From positions 298,247 to 362,246 of the forward strand of contig MNCI01027020.1 in the NCBI GenBank assembly GCA_015680685.1: a stretch of DNA of 64,000 nucleotides, given 5' to 3'. Numbering within the stretch: the stretch's first letter is position 1; every line of letters starts with the position of its first letter. Source of the stretch: Gnetum montanum (lineage: Eukaryota > Streptophyta > Gnetopsida > Gnetales > Gnetaceae). Shown here in pieces: positions 1 to 11,000 of this stretch. The position numbers and the translations under genes were made by a program. Under the pieces are notes generated by a model. That model made no database searches. It was not told where the DNA came from and saw only the letters and a list, made by a program, of their open reading frames with translations.

Positions 1-451
1 TCCGCCTTTGACACATTCGCCCAAAACACCATTGTAGAGATGGAATCTCCTAAATGGCGGATAACGACAGCCTCTGGGGAGGTATCGGTGGGAGAATTCC
101 CTTTGAAACGTCCTACCTGGTCAGATGTTGACAAGGAAAAGGCTCTGGCCGATATTGACTTGGGTCTCGATGGGACAGACTAGGCAAGTGTTCCTGAAGA
201 GGAGATCCTACGGCGACTTGAATTCAGCTTGGGGTGACCTCCTATGGTAAGCGTTTTGTCTCTTTTTGGAGTTAATTGATTGACTAATGTTTGAAATTTG
301 GGCATTAGCTCATGTTTTGTGTTGATTATTTCCTTTTTGGTCTTTTCAGGATGAAGGCGGGGGTGAGACTGGAGAAGCTGACCCCAGTGGAGCAGGGGCC
401 TCTAACGCTGGCAGGTCTAAGGAGAATGATCCTCGTGCCCCAGATGTTTAA
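1..451 (+). pseudogene. 3' end of the antisense-strand gene of element A
   Basis: Frame 1 is open from the window edge to a TAG at 181 and ends in a segment containing EEILRRLEF; a TGA follows at 235. A GT at 247 (ATG|GTAAGC) and a pyrimidine-rich TCTTTTCAG ending at 349 delimit a probable 103-nt intron. The last exon, 350-451, codes for an acidic, glycine-rich tail starting DEGGGETGEAD and stops with TAA. The gene at 25857-30056 ends in the same way: a segment with KDEIMHHLW, an intron, and an acidic exon starting DDANEG. I infer that this is the end of the equivalent gene of element A, running toward A's protease. No function can be given from this piece. Confidence 0.55.
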
Positions 452-682
452 CATTTTTGCATTTTTCGTTTTTTGATTCAAACTCATACTGAAACTGTAA
501 TTTGAAAATTATGAAACGAACAGATACGGTTGATTGTATGTAATAGCACATATATGTATATATATATTTTTGTTGTTGATTTTGGGTTTAACACGCCATA
601 GAAATATAAAATATTTTGGTTTGTTTTATGTTTTAAGTGCAATACAAGAAGCGATTATAAAAGTGGAACGAAAAGTCAGTAC
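452..682. other. AT-rich 3' flank of the antisense gene
   Basis: No ORF or repeat is recognised. The stretch is AT-rich, with a short TA run near 550, and probably holds the 3' untranslated region of the gene ending at 451. Confidence 0.3.
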
Positions 683-966
683 TAGTTTATGACCATTTCG
701 GGCCTCGTGCGTAGTTTATGGCCATTTCGGGCCCCGTGCATAGTTTATAGCCATTTTGGGCCTGATGCGTAATCAAGGGATATTTAGGGAGACATGGATA
801 GATTTCTCGGGTAACCGATCATTGCTGATCGTGGCTAGTTTTATGTCGTTGCGGACATGATAGTTTAGTGTCATTTCGGACCAGGAGCGGCATTTAATTG
901 TTTTTCCTGTTTTATCGTAGTTTAGTGTCATTTCGGACTTTTTATAGTTTAATGTCATTCCAGACT
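683..966 (+). repeat. Hairpin-repeat cluster of element A (copy 1)
   Basis: At least seven units in two groups (683-766 and 834-966), each a TAGTTTA box followed by a short inverted repeat with a 6-nt loop. Clear examples are GGCC-ATTTCG-GGCC in the first group, ATGTC-GTTGCG-GACAT at 843-858 and GTC-ATTTCG-GAC at about 878 and 930. The cluster lies between the convergent 3' ends of the antisense gene and the minus-strand protease. Reading it as protein gives only a false repeat (MTLNY) on the minus strand. Confidence 0.8.
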
Positions 967-979
967 ATGAGTGATAGGA

Positions 980-1935
980 TCACTTCAATAATTTTTTGAT
1001 CTTTTTCGTTTTAATGTTAGACGATTTTTCAATCGGTATGATCTGGTATTCAGCGTCACCTTCGCTCATTATATTAAACGGTAATTCGGCCCAAGGGACC
1101 TCTGATGGAATGTCTTCTGTGTTAGCGCTTTCGGACATTTCAGTATCCCTAGGGAGCTCTATATCAGTTTCTACTTGAGGAGGCACAGACATTTCTCTTT
1201 GATGAGATTTTTGTTCCATGTCGGAAGATTTGTTATTTACCGATGATCGTAGATTTTTGTCATTTTGGCCAGGCTTTTCAAGTTTGACTTTCGAGCCTTG
1301 GTCCATGTCCATATGCGATGAGATAATAGGAGCAACTGCTTCGCCATGTATGACGATTTCTCCGCCTTCATAAGGCAGATGGATTTCTTGGTGGATGGGG
1401 GAAGAGACAGCTCTTAATTGGGCTAGCCACGGACTTCCTAAGATCAGGTTAAACCCTGGCATTTCGTCCACCACTAGGAATTCAGCGGATGTCAGGAATT
1501 GATCGCCCGCTATGAAGTTCAAGGTTATTGTGCCTTTCACCATTACGCGCGACCCACTGAATGACCTTAAACATGTAGTCGTGGTTGGTTTCAGTAGTTC
1601 AGTAACTCCTAATTGTTCAATGATGTGGTATGGCACAACGTTTGTCGCAGCTCCATCGTCTACATGGACCCTATGTATTTTAAACCTGTTTATACATATT
1701 GTTATAAACATGGGGGCTGTTGTTATCTCCCCCGTTCTCTTATCCACTTTGACATTGTCATCATGGAAACTTAGTGGCTTAGGAGTAGTCCCGTGAGGTG
1801 AGAACATCACCGCATGGATGGAGGGTTCGTTTGGGGGTAAGTCCTCGGTCACCGGGATTGATGTTAACATGCGTACTAAAGCTTCCCGATGCGTTTGGGA
1901 TGTTAATACTAAGTCATACAAGCTCACTGAAGTGT
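980..1935 (-). pseudogene. Retropepsin-like aspartic protease of Ty3/gypsy element A (copy 1)
   Basis: The frame encodes a retroviral-type aspartic protease that would process the Gag-Pol precursor. The active-site loop reads HVDDGAATNV, with Asp-Asp-Gly where most family members have Asp-Ser/Thr-Gly; the flap region is followed by MPGFNLILG and then WLAQLRAV. The C-terminal tail is hydrophilic, contains VPWAELPF and ends in KIKKLLK just before a stop, so no RT is fused here. A TGA near 1933 separates it from the upstream gag-linker frame. In the tandem copy that position is open, while the copy has its own stop inside the protease domain. Confidence 0.85.
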
Positions 1936-3049
1936 TTTTTCATTTTAATGCTTGCGTGACTTGTGTCAAGGCTGCTGCGAAGTTTTCACCATTGAGGGTG
2001 TTTCTATCGATACTGATTGGGTCCATTGGACCCAACAGTTTTATCTCCCGTCTTGTTGGTTTGTCAGTTTTCGGAGCTGTCGTTTCGGACGATTCATGTT
2101 TTTCAGATGACTTGCCTTCATTGCCTGTGCTTGGTTGGTCGGTAGATGATGACATGGGCACAAAGTTGAGGGGAGTGGGCTTAGGTGGCCCCAGAGCTAG
2201 CCTTTGGCATCCATTCTCCATACTTTCACGCGCAAGTCTGTCCCCGAGACGTTCTCGCGTGCGGCGTGGAGGCGCCGTTGGTTTCAGTATTTCGGTTTGC
2301 CCTGGGAGTTTTACCACATATGGGGTTGGATGGGGTGACTCTTGTACTGCTGGATGTGCTTGGTTAGAGGGCTGGACAGGCACTCTGACAATGTAGGGCT
2401 TAGGTTGGCTTTGTGTTTGTGACACAGAGGCTTGGTAGCTCTGGGGACCTTTGGGTATTCTAATGACAAATGAGGTCGGTTTGGGCGAAGGTTGGACCTC
2501 CGTTGTTGCGGTTGCTGAGGGTACTCAGACCACAAAAGGAGTAGGCCGGTTATGCGGAGTTTGTGCGTTTAGGGGAGTGACAGGAGGGACACACGCCACA
2601 TATGGATTGTCGCGTGCCGTGCTGTTAGGTGTTGCCACTGCCGGGGGTATCTGAACGACATACAGCTGTTGTAAAGGCTGGGACAGCTGGGGTGCGGGTG
2701 TAGACGCAGGGACAGGTGTGTGAACTACAAAAGGTTTGTTGGGTATTGGCTGCGTATATTCAGGAGATATGGTGTTAATGTACGATGACTCAGAATCATC
2801 GTCAAGGAAGACTGTACTGATGGTGTATGGCGCCTCTTTAGCATTTAAAGGGTCTTTATAGACACCCATAGTTTGATTTTGTGGTTGAATCGGGTTTGCT
2901 TCGTCGAAGGTGATTTGGCCTTCGTCGATCATTCGCTGTAGGTCCTGCTTCAAGGTGAAACAGTAATCTGTTCCATGCCCGTTTCGTTGATGGTAATCAC
3001 AGAAGCGATCCATCCTAAAGCCTTTAGGTACAGGGGGCTCATCCGACAT
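1936..3049 (-). pseudogene. Gag C-terminal region with zinc-knuckle-like motif, element A (copy 1)
   Basis: Two open stretches (2525-3049 and 1940-2425) carry the end of Gag. Near the start is FCDYHQRNGHGTDYC, the Cys/His motif that plant Ty3/gypsy Gag proteins carry in place of a standard CCHC knuckle, followed by LKQDLQRMIDEG. After it comes a long proline- and valine-rich linker in which phrases such as PFVVHTP and YVVKLP recur roughly every 25-35 residues. This linker joins Gag to protease. A frame break lies between 2425 and 2525. Confidence 0.8.
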
Positions 3050-5042
3050 CGCTAGGCTTGGGTTCTAAACGAGTTGACAGAACCGGTCATGTCGCTGGAT
3101 GGCTGCGGGAGATAACTGTTTATGTTGCATTAAACTGGCTTTTAGGAGCTGGTCAAAAAGCAGGGATGGTTTCATGGGCAAGGGTGTATATTGATAGGGT
3201 TCTTTCCTCTCAAAATTGCGTGTACGGTTCGCTGGATTCTGCTGTGACGATGATTCTTACGCAATCGTTGGAGTGGGTTTGTTGTAATTAGCGGGGTTTT
3301 GCGGCGGCATAGTTTGTTGTTGTGCCCCTGCTATCGACACTATAGTTGTTTTAGCCTTTTCTTTATCTTTTTTAGCATGTTGATTTTTGAAGGCTATGTA
3401 AGCCGGGTCATTGCTATTTTGGGCTGCTTCTTCTATGTTTTTAATTTGCTCGAAGGCTTGGTTGAGGTTGCGTGCGTTTAGATAGTACAGCTTGGATTTA
3501 AAGAAATCGTTGACGGCTCCATCTCTGAATAAATTTCTGGACCGGTTGAGGTGGTGTCTGCTTGACCTACATGAGGCTATCTAGTGTGGCCTCAGGTTTC
3601 AGGTTATATTTGAACCTGGTCACGAACTAGTGTAGTAGGTTTTCCAAGGAGGAGACAGAGTTTCTTAGGAGCACCCTATACCAATCGAGTGCTCTCCCTA
3701 AGAGGGACATGGGAAACACCCGAAGAATTGCATGGGGCCATGCTTGTAGCAGTGCGCACTCCAACCTGAACATTATTAAATGTGCGTTCGGATCTGTCTC
3801 CCCATTGTACTTGGTTAATGTTGGTAGGGAGACACCTTTGGGTAGAGTCAAAGGCGGGACGGAGGAGCTGGGGTCATCATTATAGAAGTCTACTACTTTC
3901 AACTCCCCGTCAGCGGCTGTCTTGAGGCGTTTTACCTCGTCAGTTAACTCTTGCATCATTATTTTGGCATCCGCCCAATCCTGAGCGCTTGGGAGCATGG
4001 CGGTTTGGGCTTGCGGCACGCTGTATGGGTTAGACTGTTGAACGGTGGATTGGAAGGCTGAAAGTTGTGTTGTTGGTGGTTGCGTTTGTGGGAGGTGTAT
4101 AGTAGGTGGCACTAGTGGCAATACATTATAGAGAGGGTGTTGTTGCTGCTGTGGTCGTGGCTGTGCCTAGGGCACATGAGCTGGTGGCAATGTGTGGGGT
4201 GGCACATAGTGGTGGGAAATCTGTTGCGGCGTCATGCTCATCATCGGCCATTGTCCAGCTATGTTGTACGATGGGGCTTCCTGTTGGGTTACAGCAGTGA
4301 AAGGGGGTGTATGTGTTTGGACATGCGAGATGTAGGGAGCAGATGTGGATACGGGTATCATATGTGGCACTCCTACCACTTGGGATTGGAACGTCACTCC
4401 CACATTACTGTGGGGGAGCAATGCTTGTGAGGATGAACCCGCAGCGGTAAAAGGGTTGCCCTGGGGAGGGACCTGGGCTGACACAGATGCTTCTTGTAAT
4501 GGAGCTTGGGTGTGGGCAGAGTTAATGGGTTGGAGGGATATGGTCTCCCCTGTGTCCGGGTTAAATATGGGGTTCATGTGGTTATGTGGACTAAGAGTAT
4601 GATAAGAATCTTCATGCTCAGATTGCGCAGCGAATTCATCCTCTTCGTCCCGTTGTGGATCTGCTGTAATTTGGTCTAGTGATTGGCTCCTGTGCAGAAG
4701 GAGTTGCGTAAAGAGTTCCGAGAACTGTTCTGGAATGGGGATTATGTCGTATGAGGAAGGGATGAATTCATACCACCCTCTATAACAGATTTCAAATTGT
4801 CTTTTTACCTCCATTTCAGCCCGATCTACTGCTAGGCCGGCTTGCATCTTAATGCAGATGAAGTTATACTCGTCTTGGCTTATAATGTTAGCGGCAGGGT
4901 CTCTCCCTTGCAACCTCAACGACCGACGGGGCCCCATTGTGGATTGCCCTCCCATATGTTGTGTGATAGACTGCTGGGCAGCTGTTGTGTGTGAGATGTC
5001 GATGTTCTGGGTAGTGGCAGCAGTGGTGTTTACGGGATTCAT
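3050..5042 (-). pseudogene. Gag N-terminal and capsid region, element A (copy 1)
   Basis: An ATG at 5042-5040 (MNPVNTT) is the likely Gag start; an upstream extension lacks an ATG. The N-terminal block holds RRSLRLQGRDP and EYNFICIKMQAG, also found in the Gag of elements B and G. A proline/glutamine-rich stretch follows, then the capsid core (3627-4121) with VDFYNDDP, GETDPNAHLI and GRALDWYR, hallmarks of the retrotransposon gag domain. The frame is broken near 4130 and again from 3050 to 3626, where remnants of the capsid end and a Lys-rich region are readable. It forms the structural particle protein in intact elements. Confidence 0.85.
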
Positions 5043-5074
5043 GATGGTCGATTGTATATGCAAAGTGGTTCAAG

Positions 5075-5323
5075 TGTGAACGCTAAGTGTTCAGCATAAA
5101 CGCTAAGTATGCAGCGTAGACACTGGTCTTAAGGTAGCGTAAACGCTAAGTATGCAGCGTAGACGCTGGCGTAAGCGTGCAGCGTAGATGCTAGGGTTTG
5201 ACCGCAGCGTAGACGCTGGGAGGTTGACAGCGTAGATGCTGAGTCGAGGGTTTAAACAAGGTAGCGAAAACGCTGATGAGCGTAGACACTAAGGAGCGTG
5301 CAGCGAAACTATTTAAGCGGATG
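5075..5323 (-). repeat. Leader of element A with AGCG-TNNA-CGCT palindromes (copy 1)
   Basis: Between the primer site and the gag start lie about ten copies of an imperfect palindrome of the type AGCGTAAACGCT (for example 5136-5147) or AGCGTAGACGCT, several separated by AAGTATGC. This is the 5' leader of the element RNA. The same dodecamer recurs in the U3 part of its LTR. Confidence 0.7.
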
Positions 5324-5340
5324 CCCTCCTTCTAGTGCCA
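5324..5340 (-). other. Primer-binding site, tRNA-Asn type (element A, copy 1)
   Basis: The plus strand reads CCCTCCTTCTAGTGCCA, which equals the 3' end of plant tRNA-Asn (GUU) including CCA except for one base (T for C). On the minus strand this is a primer site starting TGGCACTAG, placed a few bases after the LTR and before the leader. Confidence 0.75.
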
Positions 5341-6725
5341 AAATCTATACCGCCTGAAATCGTCGGCCCCCGGCTGGAAAAGAAAACAGAGACCGCGGGA
5401 TCGCAGGACGAGCGCAGATGACCCCACCTGCGCCTGAGGGCGTGCTGGAATGCATGAAGGTAGGGTACCTGGGGTGGTCCGCACGCAGATCAGACAAGGA
5501 TTTCCCTGAGCGCCGCCGAAGCGTTACATGCTGGGTTATGCGTAAACGGAGTGTAAAGTGAAACAGGCGTAGACAGCATAAGCGTAATCAGGGCGTAAAC
5601 AGCGAAAACACGTATAAGCATAGCGTAAGCATAATCAGGGCGTAAACAAGGTCAGCCATAAACAACGTAAATAAACACAAGCACAGCGTATACAGGCGTG
5701 GACAGCGTAAACAGCGTAAATAAAGGTAGGGCGTAAGCAAACATAAACGGTGTGAATAGTAGGCGCATGCGGGTGCAAACGGAGCGTGAACGTAAACGGG
5801 CGTAAACGAAGCGTGGACCAAATTGACGTAAAACTATAAAAGAACTTGCAACAAGCGTAAACAGTGGATTACAGAGTTAAAATGTTGTGCACCGGTCTAA
5901 CGCAGTTGTGTAGGGACACAAGGCGGACGTAAAGCCCCGGTGGACGGAGGGATGCAGCCGGCTGGCACGGTAGGCGGAGCTCGGATTGTGCTCAGCGTAA
6001 AGGACTTCTGGCATAAGCATAAGCGTAAGGGGGTTTCTGCAGTGTAATTTCTCTGGGTCTGCTCTGGTAAATTTTTGCGGACCAGGTAAATGCGGAAAAC
6101 TGGACTATTTATAGGGGTAGGGTTACCGGGAAAACCGGACTGGGAGACACATGGCGTATAGACCGGGCATTACAATTTAGAAACTCGGTATACGCTGGGC
6201 GTATACGTTACAACAGGCTGGCGTATACGCTAGGCGTGGACTTGGATGGACGCTAGCATATACGCTGGAGTGTATACGCTGACGGATGCTGAACGTTGGG
6301 CGTATACACTCGGCGTATACGCTGGTGAATGTTGGACGTATACACCGGGTGTATACGCCGAAGGATGTCCACTTGCTTCAATCCTTGCTCTTCAGTGTAA
6401 TCTTCATGCTGCCATTGGAGATCCTGTCATCGGGCGTGTGCATCTACCATAGCTGGGCGTGTACGCCGGAGAGCCAGGCATATACGCTAGGCGTATAGGC
6501 TGGGCGTAGACGTTGGAGTGCTGGGCGTATACGCTGGGCGTAGACGCTAGAGTGCTGGGCATGTACGCTGGGCATAGATGCTGGCGCAACACTTGGTAAA
6601 AACCAGGTGTTTCGATTCTCGGAGTTGCCCTGTATGGCCTCAAATGTGGCCAAGATCGTCTGTAGGTCACAGGGATCTGCTTCTTGTCAGACAAATGCTA
6701 AACTCAAAATTTTTGTGGTGTTTCA
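5341..6725 (-). mobile_element. 5' LTR of element A (copy 1)
   Basis: On the minus strand the LTR begins TGAAACACC at 6725 and ends a few bases before the primer site at 5340 (the 3' boundary is uncertain by about 10 bp). The U5 block, with GGTACC next to a TGGTC-like segment and GATCAGACA, is shared with LTRs B, G, D, F and H. U3 (6120-6700) is packed with GCGTATACGC and GCGTAGACGCT palindromes. The right edge cuts an RT reading frame of element B precisely, so A inserted into B; GGTTA beside the LTR is the predicted target-site duplication. Confidence 0.8.
6105..6114 (-). promoter_or_regulatory. LTR TATA box, element A (copy 1)
   Basis: The minus strand reads CTATAAATAG. The equivalent TATTTATA block on the plus strand is present in LTRs B (38116), G (41021), D (51535) and F (62358), marking the U3/R promoter of the family. 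Confidence 0.7.
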
Positions 6726-7166
6726 TAACCCATGTAGTTCCTTGAGATTTTTTGGTGGCGTTAAATCAATGATGGCTTTAACCTTATCGGGGTCAACCTA
6801 GATGCTAGTCTCTGATACCACAAACCCCAACATGCATCCAATTTTTACTCTAAATACGCATTTCCTTGGGTTCAGTCATAAGTCATGTTTGAGAAATCGT
6901 TTAAGGACTAACTTTAGGTCTTCTAAATGATCTTCTAACTTTATAAACTTGACAGCTTTGTCATCTACGTAGTCGTTCAATCTCCCTAAGAGATAATTGC
7001 TAAAGATGTATGTCATGGCTTGTTGATATGTCACTCTGGCATTTTTTAACCTAAAAGGCATCATGGTGTAGCAGAAGGTCCCCCAGGGCATTATGAATGT
7101 TATGGTCAATTGGTGCTCTGGGTTAATATGAATTTGATTATAGCCTAAAACACCATCCATAAAGGA
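6726..7166 (-). pseudogene. Reverse transcriptase fragment of element B (copy 1), cut by A and by a gap
   Basis: The frame contains SFMDGVLGYNQI, then PWGTFCYTMMPF, the catalytic YVDD (in DYVDDKAVKF), and downstream FRVKIGCMLGF and VDPDKVKAI, in the order of the Ty3/gypsy RT palm and thumb. It ends at KELHGL, where the canonical sequence continues into the RNase H connection; the LTR of A starts there. The upstream half is lost in the N run but present in copy 2 (24592-25290). Confidence 0.85.
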
Positions 7167-8089
7167 NNNNNNNNNNNNNNNNNNNNNNNNNNNNNNNNNN
7201 NNNNNNNNNNNNNNNNNNNNNNNNNNNNNNNNNNNNNNNNNNNNNNNNNNNNNNNNNNNNNNNNNNNNNNNNNNNNNNNNNNNNNNNNNNNNNNNNNNNN
7301 NNNNNNNNNNNNNNNNNNNNNNNNNNNNNNNNNNNNNNNNNNNNNNNNNNNNNNNNNNNNNNNNNNNNNNNNNNNNNNNNNNNNNNNNNNNNNNNNNNNN
7401 NNNNNNNNNNNNNNNNNNNNNNNNNNNNNNNNNNNNNNNNNNNNNNNNNNNNNNNNNNNNNNNNNNNNNNNNNNNNNNNNNNNNNNNNNNNNNNNNNNNN
7501 NNNNNNNNNNNNNNNNNNNNNNNNNNNNNNNNNNNNNNNNNNNNNNNNNNNNNNNNNNNNNNNNNNNNNNNNNNNNNNNNNNNNNNNNNNNNNNNNNNNN
7601 NNNNNNNNNNNNNNNNNNNNNNNNNNNNNNNNNNNNNNNNNNNNNNNNNNNNNNNNNNNNNNNNNNNNNNNNNNNNNNNNNNNNNNNNNNNNNNNNNNNN
7701 NNNNNNNNNNNNNNNNNNNNNNNNNNNNNNNNNNNNNNNNNNNNNNNNNNNNNNNNNNNNNNNNNNNNNNNNNNNNNNNNNNNNNNNNNNNNNNNNNNNN
7801 NNNNNNNNNNNNNNNNNNNNNNNNNNNNNNNNNNNNNNNNNNNNNNNNNNNNNNNNNNNNNNNNNNNNNNNNNNNNNNNNNNNNNNNNNNNNNNNNNNNN
7901 NNNNNNNNNNNNNNNNNNNNNNNNNNNNNNNNNNNNNNNNNNNNNNNNNNNNNNNNNNNNNNNNNNNNNNNNNNNNNNNNNNNNNNNNNNNNNNNNNNNN
8001 NNNNNNNNNNNNNNNNNNNNNNNNNNNNNNNNNNNNNNNNNNNNNNNNNNNNNNNNNNNNNNNNNNNNNNNNNNNNNNNNNNNNNNNNN
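7167..8089. other. Assembly gap (923 N)
   Basis: Flanks match 24591 and 26118 of the tandem copy. There the interval holds 1526 bp: the upstream half of RT, a hairpin unit, and the promoter and first exon of the antisense gene. The N run is therefore about 600 bp too short if the copies are alike. Confidence 0.95.
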
Positions 8090-11000
8090 AATAATTTTGT
8101 GCAAAGATAATGTATATCATGTAGATGTAATGCAATCATAGTTCTATAATAATTATATATTATGCCAAAGTAATACGTAGTATTTGATTTCATTGCCATT
8201 GTTAGAGACGGACCTTGAGTTGTTACAAGGGTTTAGGCAGTTTTGGCTATGCACCTCCAGTATATGCTGTAATTTTCCAGGAATTGTGCGAGCCCTAGTG
8301 TGGCATAACCAATATTCATGTCTACATTTTATCTAACAGTAATACATTTATATCCTATAGTATTTTTCTAAAGCTTGTCCTAATCCTTTTGGACATCGTG
8401 GTTGTTCGGTGCTGCATTCATGTCCCCGTGGCCAATGTTCCTCCTCCTCATGCTCGTCTAAAGGAGGAGGCAATGTGGTTTTGAAGAGGCACGCAGGAGT
8501 TTTTGCAATTTTTGCTTTGCAATTACAGTGTAATCTTCTGGTCGCATCTACCAGGTGATGTAGCTTCTGCTATTTTAGAGATGTTATTGGTCGGTTCGAC
8601 GCAGAGCATCTTAGCTTTTCTGTCAGACAGCGCGATTGAAAGTGTGTGGGTGCAAGACCACGAATAGAATGTTAGGGGTTTAAGGTGTTTAAGCTAGATC
8701 TGGGAAATGCCTAGGTTTAACTGTTATCACACCTATAACACTTTGTTCATGGCCCATCATCCCACAACCTATTTCTAGAATCCACCTGGTATCGTGCATT
8801 ATGTAGGCAGGTAAGTTTCGTTTCACTTTGCAGTATTGTTTAGATGCGTATTGAGCATAAAGAGTTGTTTATATTTCCTGGCATAGGTTTTTTATCAATG
8901 AAAGTGGTCTTATGGGCAATAATAATACATTGTTGTTGGCCAAGAGGGCTATAAGGGAGTTTAACTCCAGCAGCAACATGCACGCTGCTATCATGGAACA
9001 TCTAGCGTTTGAGATCCCAGAATACCCTACTCGTTATGTCGACTTATTTTCTAGGTGCAAGAAACTCAGATGGCTAGATAGGGAGTGGACTTTGGACCCT
9101 TTCCTTACCGTTGCAGATGTGTGAAGGAAAATCCCTCCCTTTCCTTTACCTTTCGGGCTTGGTAAGCTTTGTCATAATGATGAATTAGATCAATGTTTAT
9201 TAATGTGTGATGATGATGTAAAATTATCTTGGTTTAACTCTAGTTTCATGTTAATAGTTAGGGAATCATAGGAGATTATGATCATGGCTTCTGGTCATGA
9301 GGCCAACAGTCTCTTCTTCCATTATGGTGATATAAAGGAGGCACAGTGTTGGCTCGGCCATAGAGCAGCCCCAATTATAGTAACCAATAACATTCGTGAG
9401 GCTGGACTAATGGACCTTTTCTTGGCCATAACCCCTGATGCTACTGTAGGTGAAATGTTGACCCTAGTTAACTCCTTTAGCGAGGAAGCCAAGCATCTCT
9501 GCATACACGTACGTAATGTGAGCGTAAATTTTGACATTAACACTCAGCTATTTTCCGATCTCTTTGGTGTCCCCTCCGATGGTTTTCCTATAGATTAAAA
9601 GTTGAAGAGGAGCTCCAAGCTCCAGAAAGAGATATAGGAGTGCCTGGGGGTTTAGAAGGAAGTTAAGAGGATCCCCGATGATAGGATTGAGTTGGAGGTG
9701 GCCAATACTATTTATCCCCTTTTTCAGGCCTGGGCCTTCCCCAAGATACTCTCGCAAGGGAGATTCCTCACCATTAAGTAGGTCCAAATTATGTGAAAGG
9801 TCTTAGAAGAGGGAACATGATTCAATTGGGTGAGCTATTTTGCAAAAGGCTTGTGCGTTGAGATGGTCAGGCTTCTCCAGATGCTTGAAACCCGCTTCAA
9901 CATGCATTTTTCCTTCTTCATAGCTTGTTTCCGATAGTTTGCCGAATTTCTGGTCGTCCAAAAGAATGGGGTTTGGGTGCAACAAGATCGTAGCCAAATT
10001 TCCAAACCATGTATCTCCCATATTTTTGGCACTATCCAGTCACAAGACCCTCCTAAGGGGATCAAGGATTCATTGTCAGTAATGAATAGAAGTATGGTGA
10101 CACCTCGAATGCGGGGACAAGATAGTGTGGGTGGAGCGCCCCCCTCTTACACTAGCGATGTGTCGAGGGGGAAGCACCTAGCTGCTAAGATAGTGGATTT
10201 GTTAGTGCCGTGGAAAAGGCCTCATTTGAACGAGGAATCTGCTGAGCCAGTGGGTGGTGTCAGGAAGAAGATGCAAGTTAGATTCTAGTAGAGTAATCTT
10301 CCAGGAGGTAAGTGGTGAAATTGGTGGTTATGATTTGCGTAGAGACGCTGTTATGTGAAATCTTATGTTAACTACCCATGTTGTATGATAGCGAGGGAAN
10401 TCCCTTCTCCATGCCGTAAGACCATAGCCCCTATTTCAGGGGTCAACTGGTCTACAACCTTTTCCCTCGCTATCATACAACATGGGTAGTTAACATANTG
10501 TGAAGAGGAAATAGCTGTGGAAGATGCCCAAGTCCTTTCGGCTGGAGCTAACCAAGGCAAGTGGTTTGTTACTTGATAAAATTAATTTTTTCTTTTTATG
10601 GAATAGTGGTAGATCTTCTACAGGTTGTATTGGTTATTGTAATCTCTTAGTCATACCTTTTATTCTGTATAACAGGTAACCAGAGCGTGCCCTTGATAGC
10701 GGAGGCAACTTAATCATGGGGTGAATATTCTGATAAATTCACCTTTATGGAAGGCGTCATTCAAGATATGATCAGTCACTTAGAGCGAATCGATCCTGAA
10801 GCTGTTACTCTACAATCACTATGTAGAGGTTATTTTACTGTGGCATTACGCTACTTAATTATGCCTAACTATTGTTTTTCATGTTATTAGGAGCTCACCT
10901 CAAATGGGACCCGTCAGAGCCTATCAATTTAGACACCGTCAAACCCTCATCAGAAGCGACCATCGTGTCGTACAACATTTATGATGAGATGCGTAAATGT

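Noticed and set aside
773-958. Protein with MTLNY repeats
   Set aside because: It is the minus-strand translation of the hairpin repeats; no start context or conserved protein elsewhere.
6876-8199. Long minus-strand ORFs across the gap
   Set aside because: They run through Ns. Only the RT part up to 7166 is real sequence.
9322-10065. Minus-strand ORFs within the antisense-gene region
   Set aside because: They are shadows of the plus-strand exons, whose conserved splice sites and domain order are on the plus strand.
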